A stretch of DNA of 64,000 nucleotides from Elgaria multicarinata webbii (Eukaryota; Chordata; Lepidosauria; Squamata; Anguidae). A program made the position numbers and the translations under genes. Shown piece after piece: positions 21,281-32,019 of this stretch (positions are counted from its first letter, which is position 1; each line of letters starts with the position of its first letter). The notes below the pieces were generated by a model, which saw only the letters and a program-made list of their open reading frames with translations, was not told the DNA's origin and did not search any database. The DNA lies in contig NC_086182.1 of assembly GCF_023053635.1 (NCBI RefSeq), positions 6,659,001-6,723,000 on the forward strand. Direction: 5' to 3'.

Positions 21281-21490
21281 GCTTGATCAAACATTCCACC
21301 ATCTGCTTGAAGACCTCCAGGGAGGGATAACAACGCACCCCCCTCATTAATTAGTTCCATTGACCAGGTTCACTGCCTGGGCGTGGCCTGTCGTGACATC
21401 CAAATGTGGGTGCCATGGTTTACTGGAGGAGGAAACAACCCTCCAATAACCCATGGGCTGCCAGCATGGTCAATGGTCAGGAATGCTGGG
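21281..21490 (+). repeat. Dispersed repeat, copy 1 of 2
   Basis: GCTTGATCAAACATTCCACC, TACTGGAGGAGGAAACAACC and CTCCAATAACCCATGGGCTG recur in the same order at 28370-28570. I see no terminal inverted repeats and cannot assign a class. Confidence 0.65.
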
Positions 21491-21516
21491 AATTGAAGTC
21501 CAAAACAGCTCCAGAG

Positions 21517-21518
<2 letters not shown>

Positions 21519-21547
<29 letters not shown>
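21519..21547. repeat. (GT)n microsatellite
   Basis: Uninterrupted GT tract of about 29 bp. Confidence 0.9.
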
Positions 21548-21549
<2 letters not shown>

Positions 21550-22534
21550 ATATTTGCCTCAGTCATCACTGGGAGAGTGGAGCAATAAACTCCCCTACCC
21601 ATGTTCTGTAGTTCCAATAACAATTGCAACCCTTGCATGAAATCAATGCAAGAAAAACAGTGGACATAGCTGCACGCTACACATTCAGGGTAACATGACA
21701 TCTGGCCTCCCTGGGGTCTTCCAGATGGGTGGATCCCAGCATTCTCGATCCAAAGGCACTGCACAGCTATTTTGTCCTTCTCTTCCTAGCGGGATTTTTT
21801 GTGCTAAGGAAAAAGACGGAATTAGTGGTAGGAAAACACGGGAGGGTTACGAGGGGAAGATGGCAACACCTGCCTTCTGCATCCAACCCGCCTCACCGAG
21901 TTCCATGCTTGAGGCAGGGCGACTGCACAATAAAAGCTTCGCCTGGAAGCATCCTGACTTCCTTTGTGAGCAGAAGTGAAACCTCTGGTGAGGTGGGGAA
22001 GGGCCGTGGGGCTGCATGTCCCGGACCTCCTCTCTGTCTGCAACACCTGCCGGTGCAATTTCCCTGGCCTTGGCAGCGGCTGCAGGTCCCTTGTGCGAGA
22101 GATCTCTTCATCTCCACGCGGCAGAACCCCTCAGCTGCTTCTGGTTTGAAAGACTGCAGCCAACTTAATTGCAGGGCCATGAAGAAAAAAGGCTTAATAA
22201 CAGACGTGCACAAAAATCTATCAGCATATCTAAGATTTGACAACAGAATCACTGAACCGTAGAACTGCAGGACGCCTTGTAGGCAGTCTGGTACAAACCC
22301 TCACTTGATGCAGGAACCCAGAGCTAGAGCTGTGGGTTTTTTTTAAAGATGATTTAAAACAATAAAGATAACAATACTAAATAAACAATCATTTTTCTGA
22401 CATGTAGATCCAAACTGGTGTATATAAACAATATGGTTGAATGCCATCCTGAAATGAATCTTTCCAGAGTGTGATGAACACTCCCATTTCTCAATAAATC
22501 TCTTTTAATACTTTTGATTCTTTTGTGTTGACAT

Positions 22535-22662
22535 CAGGGATGGAGAATGTATGGCCTTCCAAATGCTGTTGGACTACAATTCCCATTATCCTTCACCATT
22601 GGTTATGCTGATGGGAGTTGCAGCCCAACAACATCTGGAAGACCACATGTCCCCCAACCCTG
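22535..22662. mobile_element. hAT-like palindromic MITE
   Basis: CAGGGATGGAGAATGTATGG ... GACCACATGTCCCCCAACCCTG, with TTGGACTACAATTCCCATTA and GATGGGAGTTGCAGCCCAAC folding on each other. CAGGG ends fit hAT; the duplication is decayed. Confidence 0.65.
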
Positions 22663-22689
22663 CTTCATGTTATCATGGGCTAGTTTCAT

Positions 22690-23098
22690 CATAATAGCAA
22701 CATCTGACATCCAAAAAAACCCACAGTGAGATAATGGAGAGATGACACTCTTCATTTAGTAGAAATTTTAGCTGCCATGATAATAATCTCCAAATCAAAC
22801 ATTTCTATGCAATACTTTTAATAACTCAAAAGCACCCTTAATGGGTATATTAGCGTATTATAGCCTGCTATAAACTCAATATAATACAAGATCAAAGCCT
22901 AAAATAATTCACACACATTGCCAAAAAATATGCATGTAATCGGCATCTTGCTTTCCACATCTCCAGCAACGGTCATAAGCCAATTTATATATCCGCTTCA
23001 TCTTATATAATATTAGACACTGTTAGTGCAAAATTATAAAGAAATTTTCACTTTTGATCCATTGCAATTAAGTCCTTTCCTACATTTCAAACAATCCA
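22690..23098 (-). mobile_element. L1 LINE fragment, ORF2 C-terminal region
   Basis: The minus strand at about 22930-23030 reads KMKRIYKLAYDRCWRCGKQD then ADYMHIFWQC, the Cys/His motif at the end of L1 ORF2. The frame is otherwise broken. AT-rich sequence on both sides (22330-22530 and 23950-24080) may be further parts of the same L1, displaced by the MITE, CR1-like and hAT insertions. Confidence 0.75.
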
Positions 23099-23099
23099 T

Positions 23100-23508
23100 T
23101 AAGAACATAAGAACTTAAGAAGAGCCCTGATGCTGGACAGGACCGAGGGTCCATCTAGTCCAGCACTCTGTTCACACAGCGGCCAACCAGCTGTCAACCA
23201 GAGACCCACAAGCAGGACATGGAGCAACACCACCCTCCCGCCCATGCTCCCCAGCAACTGGTGCACACAGCTATCAGGACTATTAGCCATGGATAGTCTT
23301 CTCCTCCAGGCATTTATCCAACCCCCTTTAAAAGCCATCCAAATTGGTGGCCATCGCCACGTCTTGTGGTAGTGAATTCCGCAGTTTAACCCTGCACAGT
23401 GTGAAGAAGTCCTTCTTTGTATCTGTCCTGAACCTCCCACCAATCAGCTTTTAGAGATGACCCCTTTGGGTTCTTGTATTATGAGAGAGGGAGAAAAAGG
23501 TCTCCTTA
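23100..23508 (-). mobile_element. CR1-like LINE 3' end
   Basis: Complement of the unit at 35591: AAGAACATAAGAACTTAAGA (terminal repeats), GGTCCATCTAGTCCAGCACT, CCAACCAGCTGTCAACCAG, ATGCTCCCCAGCAACTGGTG, then GGCCATCGCCACGTCTTGTG and GTGAAGAAGTCCTTCTTTG. Inserted in the L1 fragment. Confidence 0.82.
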
Positions 23509-23545
23509 TTCACATTCTCCACACCACTGCCAGACTTCTCTAGGT

Positions 23546-23941
23546 CAGCGGTCCCCAACCTTTTTGGCACCAGGGACTGGTTTCGTGGAAGACAATTTTT
23601 TAACGGACCGGGGTGTTGTTGTTGAGGGGATGGTTTTGGGAAGCCCCCCCTGCCCCCCCCACTCCAGCGTCCTGGCTTCGCTTCAGCTGGGTGGGGGCTT
23701 CGGAATGGTGCGCCCAGAAGTCGCTCTCCCAGAGCGGCTTCCGGCTGGGCGCGCCGTTCTGAAGCACTCCACCCCACCCCACCCCACCCCAGCATCCTGG
23801 CTTCGCTTCGGCTGGGCAGGCGAGATGGCGCCCCGTGCCCGGTACGCTGGGGTGGGGGTGAAAGCAGCTCACCTGTGCGGCCCGTTTCCTAACAGGCCAC
23901 GGACCAGGACCGGTCCATGGCCTGGGAGTTGGGGACCCCTG
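23546..23941. mobile_element. hAT element with perfect target duplication and chimeric core
   Basis: Ends CAGCGGTCCCCAACCTTTTT and GGGAGTTGGGGACCCCTG; CTCTAGGT at 23538-23545 and 23942-23949. The outer ends (CACCAGGGACTGGTTTCGTG, ACCGGTCCATGGCCTGGGAG) match a widespread vertebrate hAT type. The interior (about 23665-23835) is GC-rich and is the reverse complement of the core of the CAGGGCCGG element at 46457-46960, although the ends are unrelated. Confidence 0.9.
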
Positions 23942-24122
23942 CTCTAGGTAATATCATTTGTAATTCATTTTCCTGATTTGTATGTGTGTAAAAATTGTTG
24001 TATGTCCGTTCTGCAAAAACTTTAATATCAAATCAATATTGCCACTTAAACCCTTACTAAAGAAGCCAAATAGCACCTCTCTATGGCCATAGCTAGACCT
24101 AAGGTTTATCCCAGGATTGTCC

Positions 24123-24550
24123 TGTTGGGTTATTGTGCCAGAACTTTTCTCTTTCTGGAACTCTGTTTGTGCTCAGAAACAAACACACATCACGCAGGTC
24201 TTACACAGCAGAGCTGGTTTATTTCCTTCAGGCTTCTGTGCAGTTCAATTCAGATCAGTTCAGATCAGCACATTGAGGCATACACAGAGAGCAGTGATCA
24301 GAGAGCAGTGATCAGAGAGCAGTGATCAGTTCCATTTTACAAAGTGAGAAACTATATACAGATCTACACAATTCTTATCTACATTACATACAGCTGTGAT
24401 GAGGCTAACTTAGAATCTTGGCAAGGTTCCCAGAACAGCCTCTATCTCAAGGTAATTGCCCACAGATAGACTTTCTCTGTTTAACCCTGAGATAGCCATA
24501 CACACACAATTTTAATGACTAAGCAAGTATTTCTTTTCATATACTTAACA
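24123..24550 (-). repeat. 3' LTR of the copia element
   Basis: 428 bp, about 1% different from the partner LTR; same ends and the same 14-mer array near 24288-24328. Confidence 0.93.
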
Positions 24551-24582
24551 GTCCTCCTCTTGCGCATGTTGTTTAAATTGTA

Positions 24583-24969
24583 TTACAATCTGAGACCCAG
24601 CTTTAAAATCATCTCTTTGTGTTTTACCATTGATACTGGTTTTGTGAATAAATCAGCCAACATCATTTCAGATGGACAATATTCAAGCTTAATCCAGCCC
24701 TTCTGAATTATATCTTTCACATGAGAATAACGAACATCCACATGTTTAGTTCTTGGTTTACACTTTTCAGATGTAGCCATACTAATACATGCCTGATTAT
24801 CCTCAAATATGGTTACTGGTGTCTCAATTTCCAACCTTAGATCAGCAAATAATTGTTTACACCACTCAATCTCATTACAAGCCAGAGATAGGCTGATATA
24901 TTCTGCTTCTGCACTAGAGGTTGCTACACAATTTTGTTTTCTTGTAACGTTCCACCTGTCCTTTCTCAT
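24583..24969 (-). pseudogene. Copia RNase H segment
   Basis: Reads SSAEAEYISLSLACNEIEWC, TIFEDNQACISMA, PRTKHVDVRYSHVKD and PSEMMLADLFTKPV, the conserved RNase H and C-terminal tail of Ty1/copia Pol. Confidence 0.9.
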
Positions 24970-24988
24970 TTTGTTTTACTTTGAATAC

Positions 24989-27595
24989 TCATTTACAGGT
25001 AATGGCTTTATGACCTTCAGGTAAAGGTACTAGCTCCCACGTTTCATTTTTTTCCATTGCTCTGATTTCCTCTGACATTGCTTCATGCCAGCCCTGAGCT
25101 TCTGTAGGTTCCATTTCCTGAATTTCCTCAAATGAAATAGGTTCATAGGCTATTAGTAAAGCTCTATGAGAAACCTGTTTGCTTTGGTATTCATCTGAAT
25201 AACGAATTGGAGCTTTGCGTTCCCTTTCTGGTCGCTTTGGCATAGTTACAGGCACAGTTTCCTCCTTTACAGTTTCTTCCCCCTCCCTCTCTTGCTGAGA
25301 TTGTTCAGGAATTTCTTCTGTTTCTACAGCTTTCTGTTCTACAGGCAAACTTACATACTGTTTTGTTTCCTGCATTTGTTCATGAAAAACTACATCTCTG
25401 CTCACAATTACACTTTTGTGATATGGAGACCACAAACGATAGCCTTTTGTTTGTGTATCATATCCCAACAGTTTACATTCCAAACCTCTTTGAGCTAGTT
25501 TTCCTGGTCTGTTTTCTTTCTGAATATGAGCAAAACATTTACTTCCAAAAACCCTTATATGTGACACTCTAGATTTTCTTTTGTAAAACATTTCATATGG
25601 AGTTTTTTCATGTACAGAGTGGTAAAGCCTGTTTAACAAATAATTTGAGGTGGACAAAGCTTCTGCCCAGAACAGATTAGACAATCCTGACTCTTTCAAT
25701 AGAGCTCTTAACATGTTCTGCAAGGTTCTGTTTTTCCTTTCTGCAACTCCATTTTGAAATGGTGAATATGGAGCAGTAAGGTCATGTTGTATACCCTCAT
25801 CACTGAGGAATTTTTTTAATTGGTTGCTAAGAAATTCACCTCCCCGGTCCGTTCTTAGATTAGCTATAGGTTCTTTAAATCTATTTTTACTCCACTTAAC
25901 AAAGGCTTTAAACTTTCCAAAAGTTTCACTCTTCTGTTTTAACACATACACAAATCCAAATCTACTGTAATCATCAACAATAGACAAGAAAAATCTGTTT
26001 CCTCCTTGACTTGTCTCAAAAGGACCTGCAAGATCTGCATGAATTAATTCAAAAATTCTTTTTGTTGTTCTCTCACTATGTTTTGGAATGTTTGACTTAT
26101 GACACTTGGTTTCACTGCATACATTACATTCTACATAGTTAGAACATGGTTTGATTTTCACCCCTTCACACAATTCTGGAATCTTAGAAATTGTTTTATA
26201 GTTAGCGTGACCAAACCTTTTATGAGTTAAATGGATACACTCTTGGTGTGGTTTGCAATTGGCTATTGTTTTTGTTGTGACTTTGCTGGCTACAACTTCA
26301 TTTTCTGTACAAGTATTAATCACATACAAAGATTCTTTCATTATTCCTTGCACACACACCTTGTTTCCCTGTTTTATAGTACAATTTTCTTCAGTAAAAC
26401 AAACCTCATACCCCATTTCTGTTAACTGAAACACACTTAGAAGGTTTGTTTCCAATTCTGGTACATATAAAACACTTTGTAGTTCAACTCCCAGACAATC
26501 AAAATATACATTACCCACACCACAAATCTGGATTTTTGTTCCATTTGCAAGGGTAACACATTTTTGCTCTGAAGTAGAAGTTTCCAAGGTTACAAATGAA
26601 AGTTTGTCTTTTGCCATACTTATTGAAGCCCCAGAGTCCAAAAACCAAGGATTCATTGTCTCTTTGACTCTTGCTAGAAGACACTTCTTTGTTGATTCAG
26701 CTTCATTCATGTTGTTCTCTTCTCTCCACTTTGCTGTTGACTGCTTTTTCTTCTTGTTGTTGCAATCCTGCCGTAAATGTTCCGTGGAACCACAATTAAA
26801 GCATTTCCTTGCCTTTAATGCAGCCACCACGTCAAAAGTTTTAAGGCTTTGTTGAAATTCAGCCACAGGATGTTTAAGGCTCTGTTGTTTTGAAGCTTGT
26901 CTTCTTTCATAGGTTTCCAGTAGTTTTCCAGCTACATACTCGAGGGTTAAATTTTTCTCCTCTTGACTTTCCATCATGGTGACAACTGCGTCGTACGATG
27001 AATCAAGACTTGACAAAATCACATAGACTTGGTGTATAGTTGTAAACTCCATCCCTCGTGCCCTGAGTTGATTGAAGATTTCTCTCATGCTTTTCAAATG
27101 GTTTGACATAGACTCCCCTGGTTTCAGCTTCATTCCATACAGCTTCCGGGTTAGAATTATTTTACTGCCCGCTGTTTCTCTTTGATATACAGCTTGTAGC
27201 GCATTCCAGCACTCTTTTGATGTATTCAAAAACTGAATGAAGGAAATTTGAGAGTCTTCCACAGCTAATGCAATAACTGCCATTGCTTTTGCATCGTCCT
27301 TAAACCATTTAGCATTCTGTGGATCTGCTCTATCTGGTGGATCCTCTGTGACTACATACCACAGTTCAGCCTGAATCAGATACATTTGCATTTTGTAAGA
27401 CCATAATGCATAGTTAGAGTCATTCAGCTTTTCTAACAATTGATGCAAACCAGACATATTAGCTCCTGCCATTCCCTCTGCTTTAGGAATTGGTATCTCA
27501 CCGTCCTCCTGCTCAGAGTCCTCCTCAGAGTCAGCCGACTGAGATTTTTCCTCACTTTGCAGCACTGGCTTCAGCTTGATGTCTTCCTTCATCAA
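24989..27595 (-). pseudogene. Copia gag-to-integrase open frame (868 codons)
   Basis: Starts MMKEDIKLKP about 120 bases after the 5' LTR. In order: acidic N-terminal linker, gag (LEKLNDSNYALWSYKMQMYL), zinc knuckle CFNCGSTEHLRQDC near residue 265, protease FLDSGASISM near 318, GAG-pre-integrase HKRFGHANYKTI near 459, integrase core (ELIHADLAGPF, NLRTDRGGEFLSN, GVAERKNRT), then the integrase C-terminal region and the conserved lead-in to reverse transcriptase (AMEKNETWELVPLP). Part of a broken element; not a host gene. Confidence 0.9.
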
Positions 27596-27699
27596 CAGTT
27601 TTCTGTTTTAGCAGACTCCTGGTTCTGATACTGCACCATTCCCATCAAGTTCTGGTTCTTCTGCCTGGATTAGGCTGGCGTAGGCTGGTCTAGGCTAGA

Positions 27700-27713
27700 C
27701 TGGGCCCATAACC
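27700..27713 (-). other. Copia primer-binding site, initiator tRNA-Met half-tRNA type
   Basis: On the minus strand, two bases after the 5' LTR, the sequence GGTTATGGGCCCAG is complementary to CUGGGCCCAUAACC, the anticodon arm of vertebrate initiator tRNA-Met. This is how Drosophila copia is primed (by a tRNA fragment), not from the tRNA 3' end. Confidence 0.8.
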
Positions 27714-27715
27714 TT

Positions 27716-28143
27716 TGTTGGGTTATTGTGCCAGAACTTTTCTCTTTCTGGAACTCCGTTTGTGCTCAGAAACAAACACACATCACGCAGGTCTTACACA
27801 GCAGAGCTGGTTTATTTCCTTCAGGCTTCTGTGCAGTTCAATTCAGATCAGTTCAGATCAGCACATTGAGGCATACACAGAGAGCAGTGATCAGAGAGCA
27901 GTGATCTGTAAGCAGTGATCAGTTCCATTTTACAAAGTGAGAAACTATATACAGATCTACACAATTCTTATCTACATTACATACAGCTGTGATGAGGCTA
28001 ACTTAGAATATTGGCAAGGTTCCCAGAACAGCCTCTATCTCAAGGTAATTGCCCACAGATAGACTTTCTCTGTTTAACCCTGAGATAGCCATACACACAC
28101 AATTTTAATGACTAAGCAAGTATTTCTTTTCATATACTTAACA
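27716..28143 (-). repeat. 5' LTR of the copia element
   Basis: 428 bp; on the plus strand it begins TGTTGGGTTATTGTGCC and ends TATACTTAACA, so each end carries TG..CA. It contains a short tandem array of a GAGAGCAGTGATCA-like 14-mer near 27880-27920. Confidence 0.93.
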
Positions 28144-28369
28144 TGTCCTGGGGTCAAACCTGTTCATCTAAGTGCCACACAGGCCATCCAGCGCTCAGGC
28201 AGGGACGAACCCGGGATGATCCTGGGATAAACCTTAGGTCTAGCTACGGCCTATGAGAGTTCCTTAAATGACCGTAGTTGTGTAAAAGCACAGAGATAGC
28301 ATATGTAGTCTGAGAAAATAAACCAACAAACCCTGATAGAGCTTCAGCTGCCCATTGGTCCTTAACTTT

Positions 28370-28570
28370 GCTTGATCAAACATTCCACCATCCGCTTGAA
28401 GACTGATAACACACCCATCCCACCCTCACTGATTGGTTTCATTGACCAGGTTCAACGCCTGGTCATGGTTTGTTGTGACATCCGAACTTGGGTGCCATGA
28501 ATTACTGGAGGAGGAAACAACCCTCCAATAACCCATGGGCTGCAAGCTTGGCCAACGGTCAGGAATGCTG
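28370..28570 (+). repeat. Dispersed repeat, copy 2 of 2
   Basis: Partner of 21281-21490: GCTTGATCAAACATTCCACC, ATTGACCAGGTTCAACGCCT and CTCCAATAACCCATGGGCTG in the same order, roughly 80-85% alike by eye. Confidence 0.65.
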
Positions 28571-28801
28571 TCCACCTCTGTTATACATTATAAACCTGAA
28601 TGCAGGGATTCTGATTCTTGTAAGCTACTCTGGGAGCGTTTTGGTTGAAGAACGGGATTAAAATACTTTAAATAAATAAATAAGGAATAGTAAAGTAGGT
28701 ACTGCAATCTCATTGGATGTTAAAAATCTGGGGAAATGGCAATGTAACCGCCATATGAGCATCCCAAAGAAGAGTTTCTCTCTCCCGTGGTGCAAGACTT
28801 T

Positions 28802-29268
28802 GGAGTTATTTTATTTATTTATTTATTGCACTTATATACTGCTCCCATAGCCAGGGCTCTCTGGATGGTTTACAGAAATTCTAAAATTGAGATAAAAACG
28901 AGTATACAAAATTTAAAATGCTAAAACACAGAACATACACACATAAAGCATTAAAAACCGTTAAAAAAACTAAACATGTGGGTGATTAAGATGTGCCGCC
29001 ATATGCCTGGGCAAAAAGGAAAGTCTTAACCTGGCGCCGGAAAGATAGCAGCATTGGTGCCAGGCGAGCCTCGTCAGGGAGATCATTCCACAGTCTGGGG
29101 GCCACCACCGAAAAGGCCCTATCCCTCGTTGCCACACTCCGAGCCTCTCTCGGAGTAGGCACCCGGAGGAGGACCTTAGATGTTGAACGTAGTGACTGGG
29201 TATATTCACGTCGGGAGAGGCGTTCCATCAGGTATTGTGGTCCCAAGTCGTGTAAGGCTTTAGAGGTT
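28802..29268 (-). mobile_element. L2 LINE 3' end
   Basis: Left end is the (ATTT)n tail, then TTGCACTTATATACTGCTCC. The minus-strand protein end is readable: PREARSVATRDRAFSVVAPR, LWNDLPDEARLAPML, FRRQVKTFLFAQAYG. Open for most of the coding part, so moderately young. Confidence 0.88.
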
Positions 29269-29399
29269 CAAGGCCTCACTCAACAGCAAGAGGGACCCCA
29301 AATGCAGAAAGGCTGGCTTACCACATTTTTAATCACATTTTGAAGTCATGCAAGTTACTGTATAAAGAGTGGCGGTGGGGTGGGGTGGGGTAGGCTAAA

Positions 29400-29696
29400 A
29401 TTACTTAAGGGTACAACTGTTACCCAGAGGACCTTTTCTTTTGCTGCCCCCAGACTGTGGAATGGCCTGCCGGAGGAGATTCGTCAGTTTAAAGCTCTCT
29501 CTGAGTTTAAGACAGCCGTAAGGACTAGTATCTTCCGGCAGGCCTACCCAGATGAATTTTAAACCTAAGAATTTTAAGATGCTGTGATTGTTATTTTAAT
29601 AATGGATTGGTTTTATATACTCTTTTAACTAATTTTATGTATTGTGTTTGTTGTTGTTCCCTGCCTCGATCCAGAGGGAGAGGCGGGTAATAAATA

Positions 29697-29745
<49 letters not shown>
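29400..29745 (+). mobile_element. L2 LINE 3' end with (ATT)n tail
   Basis: Encodes TQRTFSFAAPRLWNGLPEEI and FRQAYPDEF up to a stop at about 29562, then GCCTCGATCCAGAGGGAGAG and a long ATT tail (29697-29745). The tail text is the complement of that at 10219, 47946 and 60770, so they are one subfamily. Confidence 0.88.
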
Positions 29746-29749
<4 letters not shown>

Positions 29750-29999
29750 AGCCCTCTCTGTTGTTGCCCTCAGCCTTATTTTACTTCATGGGGGTGCCCT
29801 GAGGAGGCCCTCCGAAGCAGATCAGGCAGGCTGATATCGGGGAAGACGTTCCAGCAGGTGGCTTTGTCCTAGGTCATGTAAGGACCAACAGTTGAAAGCA
29901 GACAGGCAGGCAGCCTAGATACTTAGAAGGACTGGGGAATTGGGGCAGGATTGTGTGCAATCCATGATTCCATGCAGAAAATGTCCATCATGCGGTCCT

Positions 30000-30393
30000 G
30001 GGGCTGTCTACATGGTTTAAAAGCCCCACAGTGGCTGTGCAGTGGCGCTGCGACAGTTGTACGATACAGCAGCCACCTTGGGGCTTCTCTGCAAAGCTAT
30101 ACATTGGAAAAGTCAGGGACCTACCCTGACTTTTTGCTGCTGAAGTGAGGTCACTGTGGCTCTGCTGTCCTCTGCCCTTGCTCCAGCGTTGCGCGGGGGC
30201 ATTCTCGGGTGGGAGGCAACCTCCGATTGGTGACCGGAAGCTGGGCAGGGGGTGGACCCGGCGAGCCCAATAGCCACAGGAAAGCCCACGTTGCCTCCTC
30301 CAGTGAGGATGACTCACCGCCACCCTGCAGCAGTGATACCGTGGGGTTTGGCAGCCAAGCTGCGTCAATGTAGCGCTGTGAAGTCAGGTTTTC
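30000..30393. mobile_element. MITE with GGGGCTGTCT ends (family B), old copy
   Basis: GGGGCTGTCTACATGG at the left, then GCCCCACAGTGGCTGTGCAG, CATTGGAAAAGTCAGGGACC and, at the right, GCGCTGTGAAG. Shares these in order with 40645-41295. Confidence 0.65.
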
Positions 30394-31198
30394 TGACTTA
30401 GCCGTCAGCGTCTTAATAATTTCAGGTTGGTTTGTTTTTTAAAGCAAGTTGCCAGTCCTTATGGCTGCGAAGAGATGCTTGAGCGAGACCTGGTGAAATC
30501 TAAGTAGCCAGAGGCGTAGCTAAATAGGTCAGGGGGTGGCCATTGGTGCCCTGTCCTGCCCCTCCACATTCCTTGCAGAAGAGAATGCATTATGCAAAAT
30601 AGTATGTAGGAAGGTTGTTGTTGTTATGTTGCAAATTGGAGGAGTATCAGGTGGATGTGAGTCCTATTTTACAGAGGACAGTCCTCTATTTGAAGGGGTT
30701 CCTGAGATCCAAGTCTGGTTGAAAGTCAAAGAACCATAAGAACGGCGAGCAGAGTGGCCTTGAAGTTAGTTGCCCATCCAACTGTTAACACCTGGACAGA
30801 AGACTGAGCAGGCACAGAGCTCACCTGGTGGCAGTCTTCCCTACTAGGTAGAGACGTATTGCATTTCTATTTCTATTATTGTAATTCTTTCTCAATTTCC
30901 TTCTTTATAAATTCGCACCAGAACTTCTTACGCAAATCTCTGGCCTTTATTCTCCTCTGTTTTTGGCGTTGCACGTGGCCACCCTAGGTGTGAATGGGAG
31001 CCTGATGCCAAGAAAGAGTGGCTTGTTTAAGGCCCTCGTTTCATCGCTGAGGCGAGATTTGAACGAGGAACATCCCAGCTAGCACTGTCAGCTACTGCAG
31101 TGGGTATTGCGATTTGAGGGTCACACTTACGATGTTTAAATGCCTTTCAATAGAAGCGTTTTAATTATTGTGTGTTGAGCTGCCATGGGGACAAAGTG
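30394..31198. other. No gene recognised
   Basis: Unique-looking; no coding or repeat signal I can support. Confidence 0.4.
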
Positions 31199-31231
<33 letters not shown>

Positions 31232-31237
31232 TAGATA
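31199..31237. repeat. (ATAG)n microsatellite
   Basis: GATA tetranucleotide run with one short interruption. Confidence 0.9.
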
Positions 31238-31627
31238 AAATTAAAAACAAATTGTGACTCTTTAACTAGGCTCTTCCAGGCCACAGCAGAGATGTTTAAA
31301 TACAGTTTACTGAGGAATAAAGAGGCAGATATAATACCTAATTGAGCATAAAACGAGCAAAAACTGCTTAGGTGATGAAATATAAAAATGCTCAGCAATG
31401 TACTTGGTGATCAAAGAATATGCGTGGCGGTGAAATAGGGACAGAAGAAACCCTTCCAGACCCTGGAGAAGGAACTGCAACTTTACTAATAGAAGATTAC
31501 AAGTGGGGCCTACCCCCCCCCCCACACACACACCAGGAACTCCAGCCAGCCCAGAGGACCGGCCTATAGGATATCAAAACCTGTAAGGCAGTGACGGGTA
31601 ACCTTCTTCAGCCTGAGAACTGTATTT

Positions 31628-31922
31628 CCACACAAGAACATCAGAAGGGCCCTGCTGGATCAGACCAAGGGTCCATCTAGTCCAGCACTCTGTTCACACA
31701 GTGGCCAACCAGCTGCCCACAGGAAACCCACAAGCAGGATACGGGTGCAACAGCACCCTCCCAACCATGTTCCCCAGCAACTGGTGCACACAAGCTTACT
31801 GCCTCTGACGCTGAAGATAGCATATAGCCATCAGGACTAGTAGCCATTGTTAGCCTTCTCCTCCAGGAATTTATCCAGCCTCCTTTTAAAGCCATCCAAA
31901 TGGGTGGCCATCACCACATCAT
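31628..31922 (-). mobile_element. CR1-like LINE 3' end
   Basis: AAGAACATCAGAAGGGCCCT, GGATCAGACCAAGGGTCCAT, CACAGTGGCCAACCAGCTGC, CCAGCAACTGGTGCACACA and CCATCACCACATCATATTC, then lost into the (TA)n tract. Confidence 0.82.
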
Positions 31923-31923
31923 A

Positions 31924-31926
<3 letters not shown>

Positions 31927-32009
<83 letters not shown>
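31927..32009. repeat. (TA)n(CA)n compound microsatellite
   Basis: About 40 bp of TA followed by about 40 bp of CA. Open frames rich in Ile-Tyr or Cys-Val here are artefacts. Confidence 0.93.
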
Positions 32010-32012
<3 letters not shown>

Positions 32013-32019
32013 GCAACAC

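Larger units (their letters stand above)
24123..28143 (-). mobile_element. Ty1/copia LTR retrotransposon, young, broken
   Basis: About 4.0 kb on the minus strand between two 428-bp LTRs. TGTCC at 24118-24122 and 28144-28148 is the 5-bp target duplication. Parts seen in order: 5' LTR, primer-binding site, gag with zinc knuckle, protease (LDSGA), GAG-pre-integrase, integrase, RNase H with the copia hallmark ADLFTKP, purine tract and 3' LTR. This gag-protease-integrase-RT order defines Ty1/copia rather than gypsy or retroviruses; there is no envelope. The LTRs differ at about five positions, so the insertion is recent. It is broken in pol, with about one major break. Confidence 0.95.
24085..28251. 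mobile_element. Palindromic MITE split by the copia insertion
   Basis: Left part 24085-24122 starts GGCCATAGCTAGACCTAAGG and right part 28144-28251 ends with its complement (CCTTAGGTCTAGCTACGGCC). Without the copia element the MITE is about 140 bp. A 3-bp TAT stands on each side, which would suit a PIF/Harbinger-type element but is too short to prove it. Confidence 0.75.

Noticed and set aside
24288-24328. 14-bp direct repeats resembling a regulatory array
   Set aside because: They are part of the copia LTR and recur in the partner LTR, so they are listed there rather than as a separate host element.
30810-30850. CTCACC donor-like site on the minus strand
   Set aside because: No convincing acceptor or protein-like frame upstream.
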